64,000 nucleotides of DNA from NCBI GenBank assembly GCA_016790175.1, contig JAEUPI010000074.1:1-64000 (forward strand), given 5' to 3'. Below the pieces are notes generated by a model. The model was not told where the DNA came from. It saw nothing but the letters and a program-made list of their open reading frames with translations, and made no database searches. A program made the translations under genes and the position numbers. The stretch comes from Burkholderiaceae bacterium. Its GTDB lineage: Bacteria; Pseudomonadota; Gammaproteobacteria; Burkholderiales; Burkholderiaceae_C. Shown piece after piece: positions 37,667 to 47,116 of the stretch; position 1 is the stretch's first letter; every line of letters starts with the position of its first letter.

Positions 37667-39705
37667 CGCATCATCCTGGCCGCACGACGCCTGTGGGCAG
37701 GTGTTGGCATGGCGCCGCGCTCGCGGCCATGCTGCTCGCCGGCTGTGGCGGCTCGGGCTCCGGGGGGTCGCCACCGCCAGCGGGGCCGGCGCTCGAAGCC
37801 TCGGCCGGCGGCGAACTCGTGGCGCATGTGCGCGCGCTGCTGGTGCAGCGTGATGCGCAGCGTCAGCAGAGTCCGGGCCTGCCCCTGCTGGCCGCCACCG
37901 GCTCGGCACCCACGCTGGCCGTGAGTGCCACCAGTGGCACACCGGTGGACCATTCGAACACCGCGGTTCAGGAAGCCGGCGTCGACGAAGACGATCTGAT
38001 CAAGACCGATGGCCAGTCGGTCTACTCGCTCGACACCACGGGCGCCTTCGCCAGCCCGACGCGGCCGATGCGTCTGCTGGTGCATCAGCGCGATGCCGGC
38101 GGCAAGTTTGCGCCGGTGCAGTCGCTGCTGCTGCCGCCCGGCGCAACGGCGGGATACGCGTCACCGCGCGGCATGCAGCTCGCCGCAGCGGCACGGCGCG
38201 CGGTCGTGCTGTCGGAGTTCATGGAGCCGATCGGCAGCCCCTCGCCCTGCCCGCCCGAGGCGGTGTGCATCGCCCCGGCCGCGCTGATCTACCCGCCGAC
38301 CCAGCTGAAGTCGACCGTCGAACTGCAGTTCCTGTCGCTCGACGCCGGCGGCCTCGCCCAACTGGGCGAGAAGATCACGATCGACGGCCGGCTGATCGCG
38401 AGCCGGCGCGTCGACAGCTCGCTGGTGATCGTGACCTCGCATGCCCCGCGGCTGGCCTACGAGCTGCTTCCCGCCGATGCCAGCGCACAGACGAAGGCCG
38501 ATACCCTGTCGCGCCTGACCGCTGCCGAGGTGCTGCCGCTCTGGCGCCCGGCGCAGGCGCAAGCCCAGGCGCTGGTGCCCGAGACCGACTGCTACGTGCA
38601 GCCTGCCAACGCGTCGCTGGTGCTGGAGATCACGACGATCACCGTGATCGACATGGCCACGCTCTCGCGCAAGGGCCGCTGCTTCGTCGGCGGCGCCGAG
38701 GCGGTGTACATGTCGCCGAAGTCGCTCGTGCTGGCGACCAGCCGGCTGCCTTTTCGCATTCTCGACAGCGGTCGCATTGTCTATCCGCTGCAATACACCA
38801 CCGACCTGCATCGCTTTGCGTTCGACGGCAGCGGCGTCGACTACCGCGCCTCGGGCGAGGTCACGGGCCATCTCGGCTGGGACCCGTCGCGCAAGCCCTA
38901 TCGCTTCAGTGAAGCCGACAATGGCGACCTGCGTGTGCTCACCTTCACCGGCGACATGGGCTGGGCCTTGCCCGCCGATGCGGACTCGTCGCAGGCGCCT
39001 CCGCCTTCGCCCGCCACGCTGACGATCCTGCGCGAGAGCGCCGGCGAACGCTCGCTGAAGGCGCTGGCCACGCTGCCGAATGCACAACGCCCCGCACCGA
39101 TCGGCAAGCCGGGCGAGCAGGTGCATGCCGTGCGCTTCGCGGGCGAGCGCGGCTACGTGGTGACGTTCCGCCGCATCGATCCGTTGTACGTGCTCGATCT
39201 GGCCAGCCCCGCCGATCCGAAGATCGCCGGCGAGCTCACCGTGCCGGGCTTCTCGGATTACCTGTTCCCGCTGCCGAACGGCCTGCTGTTCGGCGTCGGC
39301 AGGGATGCCGCTGCCAGCAACCAGCTCACCGGCGTGAAGCTGGGGCTGTTCGATGTGAGCGACGCGGCGCAGCCACGCGCCCTCGCGTCCCAGGTGCTGG
39401 GCTCGAGCGGCAGCCAGTCGGGGCTCGACTTCTCGAGCCACGGCATCAATCTGCTGCAAAGCGGCGACGTGACGCGCATCGCGCTGCCGGTCAGCCTCAC
39501 CTCGGCGCCCTACGCGGCGAACCCGGCGCATGGGCTGCAGCGTGTCGAGGTCGACTCGCGCTTGCGCGCGCTGGCCGTTCGCGCGCTGCTGCCCTCGCCC
39601 GCCGCGGGCAGCTCGGACCTCTGGGGCGATCGCAGCGTGCAGGTCGGCGACCAGCTCGTCTACCTTTCGGCCGGACAGGTGACCGTCGGCGGCTGGTCGC
39701 CTTAG
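37648..39705 (+). CDS. Beta-propeller domain lipoprotein
   Basis: A 685-residue paralogue of the protein at 23040. The signal region ends AMLLAGC followed by GGSGSGGSPPP, an outer-membrane-type lipoprotein linker. The family signature VQEAGVDEDDLIKTDGQ is near residue 112, and the C-terminal half has repeated propeller blades (VHAVRFAGERGYVVTFRRIDPLYVLDL). Function unknown; calcium-binding or surface roles have been suggested for the family. The N-terminus before the hydrophobic segment is long, so a GTG at 37696 may be the real start. It ends in a TTAG shared with the convergent gene's stop. Confidence 0.86.
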   Translation: MNSAVPSHHPGRTTPVGRCWHGAALAAMLLAGCGGSGSGGSPPPAGPALEASAGGELVAHVRALLVQRDAQRQQSPGLPLLAATGSAPTLAVSATSGTPVDHSNTAVQEAGVDEDDLIKTDGQSVYSLDTTGAFASPTRPMRLLVHQRDAGGKFAPVQSLLLPPGATAGYASPRGMQLAAAARRAVVLSEFMEPIGSPSPCPPEAVCIAPAALIYPPTQLKSTVELQFLSLDAGGLAQLGEKITIDGRLIASRRVDSSLVIVTSHAPRLAYELLPADASAQTKADTLSRLTAAEVLPLWRPAQAQAQALVPETDCYVQPANASLVLEITTITVIDMATLSRKGRCFVGGAEAVYMSPKSLVLATSRLPFRILDSGRIVYPLQYTTDLHRFAFDGSGVDYRASGEVTGHLGWDPSRKPYRFSEADNGDLRVLTFTGDMGWALPADADSSQAPPPSPATLTILRESAGERSLKALATLPNAQRPAPIGKPGEQVHAVRFAGERGYVVTFRRIDPLYVLDLASPADPKIAGELTVPGFSDYLFPLPNGLLFGVGRDAAASNQLTGVKLGLFDVSDAAQPRALASQVLGSSGSQSGLDFSSHGINLLQSGDVTRIALPVSLTSAPYAANPAHGLQRVEVDSRLRALAVRALLPSPAAGSSDLWGDRSVQVGDQLVYLSAGQVTVGGWSP

Positions 39706-40520
39706 GCGCTCACCGGCTGCCAGTCCCGCGCGTGCTCGCGCAGCCAGGCCTCGGCCGGCGCGCTGCTTTGCTGCGAGGGATGGAAGTCCGCGCGCAGATA
39801 GCGCTTCCACGGCCCCGCCAGTTCACGCACGAGGCCACCGCGGCTGAACAGGAATCGCCAGCCGCTCGCCCAGGTGCTCGCGCGCCAGAAACTGCCGTCG
39901 TGCCAGAGGTTGTTCACCGTCTGGCGCATCGCGTCGAGCAGGAAATACACCGTCACGGTGCGGTAAAGGCGTCGTCGCCAGACTTCGTTGCCACCCAGCG
40001 CGCGGTACAGGTCGAATGCGGTGCTGCGGTGTTCGGTCTCCTCGCAGGCGTGCCACAGCCACAGCGTGGTCAGCCGCGGCTCCACGTCGGCAAGTTCCTC
40101 CGCATGCCCCAGCAAGTACTCCGCCAGGATCGCGGTGAAGTGCTCGGTGGCTGCGGTCAGGCCAACCCAGGCACGTACGTCCACGCCCTCGAGCCGTTTC
40201 ATCCGCCGCCGAGCCCGCGGCTCCCAGTGGTTGATCAGGCCCTGGCGCGCCAGGTGTTCGTTGAAGAGACCGTGAATCCGCCGGTGCGTGGCCTCCTGGC
40301 CGATGAACCCGCGTGCCTCGGCCTCGAAGGCCGCGCGTTCGGGATCGGGCAACTGCGCGAGGCCCATGCGGATCGAGTCGATGAAGAACTGCTCGCCGAC
40401 CGGAAAACTCATCGACAGGGCGTTGAAGAACGCCGTGCGAAACGCGTCGCCGGCGCACCAATGGCGCGGCAACGGTGTCTCCAGATCCACCAGCAGGCGG
40501 CGCACGACGAGCGCACTCAT
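39702..40520 (-). CDS. Metal-dependent hydrolase family protein (PF10118-like, ferritin-like helices)
   Basis: A 272-residue helical protein. [27 protein letters not shown] and [16 protein letters not shown] supply repeated E..H pairs as in the 'predicted metal-dependent hydrolase' family, which looks like a membrane-associated diiron/ferritin-like fold. The reaction is unknown. Start choice is ATG 40520; ATG 40532 is the alternative. It diverges from the luciferase-like gene, so they may share a promoter region of about 46 bp. Confidence 0.85.
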   Translation of the reverse strand: MSALVVRRLLVDLETPLPRHWCAGDAFRTAFFNALSMSFPVGEQFFIDSIRMGLAQLPDPERAAFEAEARGFIGQEATHRRIHGLFNEHLARQGLINHWEPRARRRMKRLEGVDVRAWVGLTAATEHFTAILAEYLLGHAEELADVEPRLTTLWLWHACEETEHRSTAFDLYRALGGNEVWRRRLYRTVTVYFLLDAMRQTVNNLWHDGSFWRASTWASGWRFLFSRGGLVRELAGPWKRYLRADFHPSQQSSAPAEAWLREHARDWQPVSA

Positions 40521-40566
40521 GACCGACAACATACCACCGCGCCGGCACGCCATGGCCGGTGCGTGC

Positions 40567-41598
40567 ATGATGACGGTCATGATTCCCCTTTCCATCCTCG
40601 ATCTCGCCCCCATCGTCGAAGGCAGCGACGCTGCCGCGTCGCTGCGCCACAGCCTGGATCTCGCGCAGCACGCGGAAGTCTGGGGCTACAAGCGCTTCTG
40701 GCTCGCCGAGCACCACAACATGGACGGTGTGGCCAGTTCGGCCACCGCGGTGCTGATCGCACATGTGGCCGCCGGCACGAAGTCCATCCGAGTCGGCTCG
40801 GGCGGCATCATGTTGCCCAACCACGCGCCGTTGGTGATCGCCGAACAGTTCGGCACGCTGGCGACCCTGTTCCCCGGCCGCATCGACCTCGGCCTCGGCC
40901 GCGCACCGGGTACCGACCAGCTGACCGCGCGGGCGCTGCGTCGACACCTTCACAGCGACGCCGAAGACGGCTTCCCGCAGGACGTGATGGAGCTGATCGG
41001 CTACCTCGAGCCGCCGCAACCCGGCGCGCGCGTGCGGGCCATTCCCGGCGTCGGCACGCAGGTGCCGGTGTGGATCCTCGGCTCGAGCCTCTACGGCGCG
41101 CAGCTCGCGGCCTACCTGGGGCTGCCGTACTCGTTCGCCTCGCATTTCGCCCCCGATCTGCTCGAGCACGCGCTGGAGGTCTATCGCAGCACCTACCGGC
41201 CGTCGCCGCGCTGGCCCGAGCCGCATGCGATGGTCGGCGTCAACGTGGTGGCCGCCGACAGCGACGCCGAGGCGGCCAGGCTGCTCACGTCGATCCAGCA
41301 GCGCTTTCTCGGCATGCAGCGCGGCGTGCGCGGGCCGCTGCCGAAGCCGGTGGACTCGATGGATCCACTGTGGAGCGAGCGCGAGCGCGAAGGCGTCATG
41401 GGCATGCTGGCGGCCACCGCGAGCGGCGGGCCGGACAAGGTGCGCCGCGAGCTGCAGGCCATCATCGACCGCACGCGCGCCGACGAGCTGATCGTGGCCG
41501 GTGCGATCCACGACCATGCGGCGCGCCTGCGCTCCTACGAGTTGCTGGCGCAGATCGCGCAGCAGGCACGCTCGGCGACCGGGCTGCACGCGACATGA
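40567..41598 (+). CDS. Luciferase-like flavin monooxygenase (LLM class, MsnO8 type)
   Basis: A 343-residue LLM-family protein of the small group that opens with [28 protein letters not shown] and [23 protein letters not shown] are diagnostic; GLGRAPGTD and the final [14 protein letters not shown] also fit. These proteins use reduced FMN to oxygenate a small molecule, often unidentified. ATG codons at 40567, 40570 and 40579 are all possible starts; family members usually begin at the third. It is coupled (ATGA) to the phosphatase-like gene. Confidence 0.9.
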   Translation: MMTVMIPLSILDLAPIVEGSDAAASLRHSLDLAQHAEVWGYKRFWLAEHHNMDGVASSATAVLIAHVAAGTKSIRVGSGGIMLPNHAPLVIAEQFGTLATLFPGRIDLGLGRAPGTDQLTARALRRHLHSDAEDGFPQDVMELIGYLEPPQPGARVRAIPGVGTQVPVWILGSSLYGAQLAAYLGLPYSFASHFAPDLLEHALEVYRSTYRPSPRWPEPHAMVGVNVVAADSDAEAARLLTSIQQRFLGMQRGVRGPLPKPVDSMDPLWSEREREGVMGMLAATASGGPDKVRRELQAIIDRTRADELIVAGAIHDHAARLRSYELLAQIAQQARSATGLHAT

Positions 41599-42236
41599 TG
41601 CATGCCTGGATCGCGCTGGTGCTGGCCGCAGCGGCGGCGCTGCCGCTGCAGGCGCAGACGGCCGCCAGCGCGCCCGCCGTGGAACGCTCGTCGGCGCCGG
41701 ACACCAGCGCTCGACTCCAGGGCGCCGCACTGCTGAAGGCGCTGCGCGGCGGCGGCTACGTCGTCTACTTCCGCCACACGGCGACCGATTTCTCGCGCAA
41801 CGACGCGGCGATGAAGGGGTTCGACGACTGCGACAACCAGCGCCTCTTGTCGCCCCAGGGCCGTGACGATGCGCGGCGCATCGGCGAGGCGATCCGCGCG
41901 CTGAAGCTGGCCGGCGGCGAGGTGCTCGCCAGCCCGATGTGCCGCACGATGGAGCACGCCCGGCTCAGCTTCGGCAGCGCCACGCCGACCGGCGAGGTCA
42001 GTCTGCGCGAGCGCGGCGACAGCGGAGACTACCCGGGCCTGGTGAAACTGCTCGCCACACCGGTCGGTCTCGGCAGCAACCGCTGGATGGTCGGACACGG
42101 CATACCGTTTCGCGCGGTGGCCGGCGCGCCGCACCTCGGCGAGGGCGAGGCGGCGGTGATCAAACCCGACGGGCGCGGCTGGACGGTCGTGGCGCGCATC
42201 GCCGTGGCCGACTGGCCGATGCTCGCGCGTCGCTGA
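41595..42236 (+). CDS. Secreted histidine-phosphatase-like protein
   Basis: A 213-residue protein with a signal peptide (about residues 1-20, ending PLQAQ) and a histidine phosphatase core: YFRHTATDF contains the RH pair of the phospho-His motif, [14 protein letters not shown] the second Arg, and [11 protein letters not shown] the final His. It probably cleaves a phosphoester in the periplasm. It overlaps the monooxygenase gene by 4 nt. Confidence 0.86.
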   Translation: MMHAWIALVLAAAAALPLQAQTAASAPAVERSSAPDTSARLQGAALLKALRGGGYVVYFRHTATDFSRNDAAMKGFDDCDNQRLLSPQGRDDARRIGEAIRALKLAGGEVLASPMCRTMEHARLSFGSATPTGEVSLRERGDSGDYPGLVKLLATPVGLGSNRWMVGHGIPFRAVAGAPHLGEGEAAVIKPDGRGWTVVARIAVADWPMLARR

Positions 42237-42324
42237 TGCCGACGCCGCGGCGCCTTCGGCCGCCACGCGGCACCTAAAGCGGTAATTCGGCGCGTTCGCT
42301 GCCGCTATTCCCGTCGCGGCTCGC

Positions 42325-42352
42325 GTGCAGCGGGATTAATGTCGGATCCATG
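42325..42352 (+). promoter_or_regulatory. Leader motif shared with 5862-5887
   Basis: GTGCAGCGG, then GATTAATGTCGGATCC, immediately precedes the ATG at 42350. The match to the other copy extends over about 24 of 26 aligned bases, including GTCGGATCCATG. Confidence 0.3.
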
Positions 42353-42706
42353 CATCTGCCCGACTATCAACCGCCCAGCGATCAGCGTGCGTCGCTCGCC
42401 GTGGGGCTTGCGCCGCTGTTCGTGCTGATCACCTTCGCCGCGATCGTGACCCGCGTGATCGCGGTCGACACCGGCTTCGCGATCTTCGTGGCCTGCACCC
42501 TGTGGGTGGTCTACGAGATGCACGCCTACCAGACGCTGATCGACCGATACAACCAGGAATACGTCGACACCCATCTGGCCTGGCGTTCACCGGCCACACT
42601 GGCCTCGGTGGCCGGCGACGAGAAGCGCCCTGAGCCCACGCGCACCTTCGTGCAACGCTTCCTCAGCTCGGACGGCGAACCGCTGCGCGACCGGCCGACG
42701 GTCTGA
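42350..42706 (+). CDS. Small membrane protein, function unknown
   Basis: A 118-residue protein with two hydrophobic helices (about residues 16-36 and 42-58: VGLAPLFVLITFAAIV and GFAIFVACTLWVVYEM) and a polar tail containing HAYQTLIDRYNQEYVDTHL. No family recognised. It stands alone with its own leader and is followed by a strong terminator. Confidence 0.75.
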   Translation: MHLPDYQPPSDQRASLAVGLAPLFVLITFAAIVTRVIAVDTGFAIFVACTLWVVYEMHAYQTLIDRYNQEYVDTHLAWRSPATLASVAGDEKRPEPTRTFVQRFLSSDGEPLRDRPTV

Positions 42707-42727
42707 CGGGCGAGTCTCCAAAGTGAA

Positions 42728-42754
42728 AAAGGCAGGCGCTCGGCGCCTGCCTTT
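42728..42754. terminator. Strong bidirectional intrinsic terminator
   Basis: Perfect 12-bp stem: arm AAAGGCAGGCGC (42728-42739), loop TCG, arm GCGCCTGCCTTT (42743-42754), flanked by A-run and T-run. It serves the rightward membrane-protein gene and the leftward Lys-rich gene. Confidence 0.9.
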
Positions 42755-42802
42755 CGTTTCGTGGGTGCAGCCGCAGTCACGCCGGCCGCACCAACGCGGT
42801 GC

Positions 42803-43000
42803 TTACTTGCTGGCGGCCTTGTCGGCGGCCTTCGCCTTGGCGGCCTTCTCCTTCTTGGCGGCCTTTTCCTTCTTGGCCGCCTTCTTGGCGGGCTCGCTGG
42901 CCTTGGCCATCGGCGCGGCGCCGGCGTGCGACGCGGCATGGGCCGGCACCGCCACGGCGGCGGCGATGGCGAACATCAGGGCGGTCAGGATCTTGCTCAT
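42803..43000 (-). CDS. Small secreted Lys/Ala-rich protein
   Basis: A 65-residue precursor: signal peptide MSKILTALMFAIAAAVAVPAHA, then a short mature peptide made almost entirely of Ala, Lys and Glu with repeated KKEKAAK units. At about 40 residues and strongly basic it could bind nucleic acid, lipids or cell wall. GAGAGAG lies upstream of the ATG and a strong terminator downstream, so it is a monocistronic, probably well expressed gene. Not recognised as a named family. Confidence 0.75.
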   Translation of the reverse strand: MSKILTALMFAIAAAVAVPAHAASHAGAAPMAKASEPAKKAAKKEKAAKKEKAAKAKAADKAASK

Positions 43001-43208
43001 GGGGTTCTCTCTCTATGGGTTGGGATGATCGGAACGAAAGCCTCGCGCCCGGCATTTCCCTCTGAAGCCCTGCTGCGCGCGACCCGCCGGAGTCTACGCA
43101 GCAGCCGGGTCGCCGGTTGACAGCGCCGGCCCGAAAGGCTGGATCCAACGGTGACAGCGTCGCGTAGAAGGTACGATCCGCCGCTTTGCGCCGAACGGGG
43201 TTCACGTC

Positions 43209-44387
43209 TTGACACGTTTTGCTGCGCTGCTGCTGTTGGGCTGGCTGACGAATCCGGCGCTGCAGGCCGCACCGTATACCCCGAGCGACGACACCCGGGT
43301 GCTCGAGCGCCTGCCCCTTCGGGCCGCCGACCCGGCGGCGCGCGAGCTGGCCGCGCTGCGTGCGCGCTGGCGCAGCGCACCGCGCGACCCCGCGGCAGCC
43401 GCGGCACTGGCCCGGCGCCTGTTCCAGTTGGCGGGCGTTGACGGCGACCCGCGGCACGTGGGGCATGCCCAGGCGGCGCTCGAGCCCTGGTCGGCCGACC
43501 CCTCCCCGCCGCCGGCGGTGCGCATCGCCCGCGCCGCGATCCTTCAATACGGTCACCATTTCGACGCGGCCCTGTCCGATCTGCAGGCGGCAGCCATGGC
43601 CGAGCCCGACGAGCCGGAGGCCCATGCCTGGATCGCCGCCATTCACCTGGTTCGCGCCGACTACGACGACGCGCGCGCCGCATGCCACCGCCTGGCCGAC
43701 CTGGCGGAGCCGCTGATCGGCGTGGCCTGCATCGCCACCGTCGATTCGCTGACCGGCCAGGCGGCCGCGGCCTCGCGCACGCTGCGCGACGCCCTGCGCC
43801 GCGAGGGCGGTGCCGAGCCCGCCCAGCGGCTGTGGGCTCTGACGCGCCTGGCCGAGATCGACGAGCGGCGCGGCGCTCATGTGGAGGCCGAGGCGGCCTA
43901 TCGCGAGGCCCTGTCGCTCGGCCTGCGCGACGTCTACCTGCGCGCCGCCTATGCCGACTTCCTGCTCGACCGGAGCCGGCCCGCCGAGGTGCTGGCATTG
44001 CTGTCGGACGACGGCGCGCGTGCCGATGTGCTGCTGCTGCGCCTGGCCATCGCCGCCAAGGCCACCGGCGATGCGCGCGTTGCCGGCTGGACGCGCGAGC
44101 TGCAGGCCCGCTTCGATGCGACCCAGGCGCGCCGCGACACCACGCACCGCAAGGAGGAGGCCCGGTTCGCGCTCGAGCTGCTGGGCCAGGCGCAGCGCGC
44201 CTTCGTGCTGGCGCGCGACAACTACGCCGTGCAGCGCGAGTATGCCGATGCCCGCATGTTGCTCGAGGCCGCGCTGGCGGCCGGGCAACGCGCCGGCGCC
44301 GAGCCGGTGCGGCAGTGGATGACCCGCACACGCATCGAGGCCCCCGCGCTGGCCGCGCTCGTCGCGCGGCTGGAGGCGGCGAAGTGA
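43209..44387 (+). CDS. Secreted TPR-repeat protein
   Basis: A 392-residue protein beginning with TTG at 43209. Signal peptide to about residue 21 (PALQAAP). The remainder is tetratricopeptide-like helices, e.g. AAILQYGHHFDAALSDLQ and AEAAYREALSLGLRDVYL. It likely acts as a periplasmic scaffold. GTGACA at 43151 and TACGAT at 43172 form a weak promoter. It is coupled by GTGA to the HupE/UreJ-like gene, so the two probably work together. Confidence 0.82.
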   Translation: MTRFAALLLLGWLTNPALQAAPYTPSDDTRVLERLPLRAADPAARELAALRARWRSAPRDPAAAAALARRLFQLAGVDGDPRHVGHAQAALEPWSADPSPPPAVRIARAAILQYGHHFDAALSDLQAAAMAEPDEPEAHAWIAAIHLVRADYDDARAACHRLADLAEPLIGVACIATVDSLTGQAAAASRTLRDALRREGGAEPAQRLWALTRLAEIDERRGAHVEAEAAYREALSLGLRDVYLRAAYADFLLDRSRPAEVLALLSDDGARADVLLLRLAIAAKATGDARVAGWTRELQARFDATQARRDTTHRKEEARFALELLGQAQRAFVLARDNYAVQREYADARMLLEAALAAGQRAGAEPVRQWMTRTRIEAPALAALVARLEAAK

Positions 44388-45538
44388 GGCACGGGCGCCG
44401 GGCGGTTCACACCGCGCTGCAGGTGGCGCTCGGCCTGTGGTTGTGGCTCGCCGCATGTCCGGCAAATGCACACAAGCCTTCCGACAGCTACCTCACGATC
44501 ACGCTGGCGCAGGGCCAACTCAGCGGTCGCTGGGACATCGCGCTGCGCGACCTCGACTTCGCGATCGGGCTCGATGCCGACGGCGACGGCACGATCACCT
44601 GGGGTGAACTGCGCGTGCGCCATGCCGACATCGCGGCCTATGCGCTGGCGCGACTGGCCGTCTCGGCCGACGGCACCGCCTGCACGCTGCGCGCCGGCGC
44701 GCAGCAGGTCGACGACCACAGCGACGGCGCGTACACCGTGCTGCCGCTGACGATCGCCTGCCCGCGCAGCCCCGAGCAGCTCGCGTTGCGCTATACGCTG
44801 TTCGGCGACCTCGACCCGCAGCACCGCGCGCTGTTCAAGCTCGAGGCCGGCGGCACCACGCGCAGCGCCGTGCTGGCACCGGACGGCACAGCGCAGGGCT
44901 TCGCGCTCGGGCACGGCGGCGGCATCGCCACCTTCGTCGACTTCGTTCGCGAAGGCGTGTGGCACATCTGGATCGGGTTCGACCACATCCTGTTCCTGCT
45001 GTCGCTGCTGCTGCCGGCAGTGCTGGTGTGGCGAGCGCGGGCCTGGCAGCCCGCACCCGACTTCCGTTCGACGGTCTGGGACGTGTTTCGCGTCGTCACC
45101 GCGTTCACGGTGGCCCACTCGATCACGCTGAGCCTGGCCGTGCTGGGGCTGGTGAGCCTGCCTGCGCGCTGGGTGGAATCGGCGATCGCGGCGTCGGTGA
45201 TCGTAGCCGCGCTGAACAACCTCCGCCCGGTCGTGCTCGGTCGGCGCTGGGCGGTGGCCTTCGGCTTCGGGCTGATCCATGGCTTCGGCTTCGCCAGCGT
45301 GCTGGCCGACCTGGGCCTGCCGCGCGACGCTCTGGCGCTGGCGCTGGCCGGATTCAACGTCGGCGTCGAGCTGGGGCAGCTGGCGATCGTGGGCCTGTTC
45401 CTGCCGTTCGCCTTTGCGCTGCGGCGGACGGTGCTGTACCGGCGCTGGGTGATGGCAGGTGGCTCGCTGGCGATCGCGCTGCTGGCCACGCTGTGGCTCG
45501 CCGAGCGCGCATTCGACGTCAAGCTATTGTCCCGATAA
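44384..45538 (+). CDS. HupE/UreJ-family membrane protein with N-terminal exported domain
   Basis: A 384-residue protein starting at GTG 44384. Signal peptide to about residue 25 (PANAHK). The extracytoplasmic domain contains an EF-hand-like loop DADGDGTITWGEL, a likely calcium site. The C-terminal half has about six membrane helices with HIWIGFDHILFLLS, FTVAHSITL and GLIHGFGFASVL, the His-rich signature of HupE/UreJ putative nickel/cobalt permeases. Metal transport is inferred from that family. Its end overlaps the convergent DUF4198 gene by 15 nt. Confidence 0.86.
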   Translation: MRHGRRAVHTALQVALGLWLWLAACPANAHKPSDSYLTITLAQGQLSGRWDIALRDLDFAIGLDADGDGTITWGELRVRHADIAAYALARLAVSADGTACTLRAGAQQVDDHSDGAYTVLPLTIACPRSPEQLALRYTLFGDLDPQHRALFKLEAGGTTRSAVLAPDGTAQGFALGHGGGIATFVDFVREGVWHIWIGFDHILFLLSLLLPAVLVWRARAWQPAPDFRSTVWDVFRVVTAFTVAHSITLSLAVLGLVSLPARWVESAIAASVIVAALNNLRPVVLGRRWAVAFGFGLIHGFGFASVLADLGLPRDALALALAGFNVGVELGQLAIVGLFLPFAFALRRTVLYRRWVMAGGSLAIALLATLWLAERAFDVKLLSR

Positions 45539-46336
45539 CGGTGCGCCCGCCACGTCGAAGGCCAGCGTGACGAAGCCGCTGTCCCAGGTATCGGGCCGGT
45601 CGGTCGATCGGCGAAGTTCGGTGCCGCGCAGCAGCCAACGACCGGCCAGCGGCGGCGCAAAGTCCACGCGGCCCTGTGCATCGGTCAGGCGCCAGATGCC
45701 GAGGCTCGCCTGGGCGCTGCGCAACTCCACCGCCAGACCGGGCACCGGCTGGCCGTTGCGAAGTACCTGCAGTGTGAGCGGTACGCCGACGGCGATGGGT
45801 GCGTCGGAGCGGAGCAGCACGTCCATGTCCAACGGCGCCGGCTGGGTCGTTGTGGCGGCGTCTGTGCGCAGCCACTCGATGCGCGCGTGCTTGGCATAGC
45901 GCTCCTGCCACGCCACACCCCGGGCCTGCTGTGCGGCCCAGGCCTCGCGCACCGATGCCGGCGCGTTCACTTCCCTGAGGTAGACGGCCACGATCGCCGG
46001 CGGCAGCGTGATGTCCACCGGCGCCACCTGCGCCCAGCAACTCGGTTGCGCCTCGGGCGCCACCGTCGAGCGCAGCCAGAGGGCATTGGCCCGTGCCTGC
46101 GCCGCGCGCAAGGCGATCACCTCGCCGGTTCGGCCACGACAGCCGGCCGCGACCAGATGCTCGGCATAGATCGGTGTCTCTTGCATCGGAAAGCGGTTGC
46201 CGGTGCCGAGCGCGATTGCCACGCCGCCCGCGCCCTGCTCGCGAGGCAGGGCTTCGAACCAGGTGTCGTGCGCGGCCGCCGCCGCGGCCACCAGCAGCCC
46301 CGCGGCGCCGGCGATCAGGTGTCGCATCCGGGCCAT
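45524..46336 (-). CDS. DUF4198 periplasmic protein
   Basis: A 270-residue exported protein: signal MARMRHLIAGAAGLLVAAAAAA then HDTWFEALPRE, the start of the DUF4198 family, whose members have been linked to nickel/cobalt uptake. The C-terminal domain is immunoglobulin/transthyretin-like (LTLQVLRNGQPVPGLAVEL; TDAQGRVDFAPPLAGRW). The HD after cleavage could bind metal. It lies tail-to-tail with the HupE-like gene, which supports a shared metal theme. ATG 46327 is an alternative start. Confidence 0.83.
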   Translation of the reverse strand: MARMRHLIAGAAGLLVAAAAAAHDTWFEALPREQGAGGVAIALGTGNRFPMQETPIYAEHLVAAGCRGRTGEVIALRAAQARANALWLRSTVAPEAQPSCWAQVAPVDITLPPAIVAVYLREVNAPASVREAWAAQQARGVAWQERYAKHARIEWLRTDAATTTQPAPLDMDVLLRSDAPIAVGVPLTLQVLRNGQPVPGLAVELRSAQASLGIWRLTDAQGRVDFAPPLAGRWLLRGTELRRSTDRPDTWDSGFVTLAFDVAGAPLSGQ

Positions 46337-46446
46337 GGGCAATGCTACGCGGTCGATCGCGCGGCAGATGCGGCGGGCGCGGCGCGGGAGCGGCCCGGGG
46401 GGCCTCAGAATGCAGGAGTCGTCAACACCCGTCGGAGCCCGAGCGC

Positions 46447-47073
46447 ATGGCCAGACCGCTGTCAATCCGCCTCTGGTCGCTGAGTCTGCTGCTGGCCGTT
46501 GCCCAGCCCGCGCACGCTCAGCCGTCGGGTGCTCAGCCACCCACCGGCAACCTGCGCAAGGCCTTCCGGCTGTGCGATGCGCGGACCTTCGTGGCCATGA
46601 GCCTGGCGCGCGCGTACATGACCGGCGGCCGCCAGAAGGAGCCGGTGCTTGAGATGGTGAAGAACGACCCCTGGGGCCGCGAGACCGCCGAGACGCTGTT
46701 CCGGCTGACCGATGCCGGCAAGCTGCAGCATCATGCCGAATTCGCCGCCGACGTGCTGGTGCAATGCGCGGTGGCCAATACGGTGCCCGTGGGCGCGCCG
46801 AAGAATCAGGTACGCCTGTGCCTGGCGCGATCGGACGTCGGCTTCTATCTGCATGCCGACCGCACGGCCGGGCTGGTGCAGCAGGAGGCGATCTCGCGCA
46901 CCGCGGCACGGCTGAAGCCGCGCGAGGTCTATCCCACCGCGCTCATCAATGCCGTGGCCAACGCGGTGTACCGGCCCGAGAAGATCCCTGACGTGCGTGC
47001 GTTGTCGAGCCGCATGTTGTGGTCGTGCATCCAGGCCCGACCGCCGGGCGCCGCCTCGGCGGCGTCGCGCTGA
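46447..47073 (+). CDS. Secreted protein of unknown function
   Basis: A 208-residue protein with a signal peptide (to about residue 24, PAHAQ). The mature part is mostly helical, with Cys in FRLCDARTF, VQCAVAN, VRLCLARSD and WSCIQAR, suggesting two disulphides. I do not recognise the family. It diverges from the DUF4198 gene and is followed 43 bp later by the saccharopine-dehydrogenase-like gene. Confidence 0.75.
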   Translation: MARPLSIRLWSLSLLLAVAQPAHAQPSGAQPPTGNLRKAFRLCDARTFVAMSLARAYMTGGRQKEPVLEMVKNDPWGRETAETLFRLTDAGKLQHHAEFAADVLVQCAVANTVPVGAPKNQVRLCLARSDVGFYLHADRTAGLVQQEAISRTAARLKPREVYPTALINAVANAVYRPEKIPDVRALSSRMLWSCIQARPPGAASAASR

Positions 47074-47116
47074 CGCGCAGCGACACCACGCCCGCGACTC
47101 GCCGCCCGCGCATCGA

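Noticed and set aside
42237..42349. Possible terminator after the phosphatase gene (GC hairpin near 42245)
   Set aside because: Arms are imperfect and no T-run follows; not strong enough to annotate.
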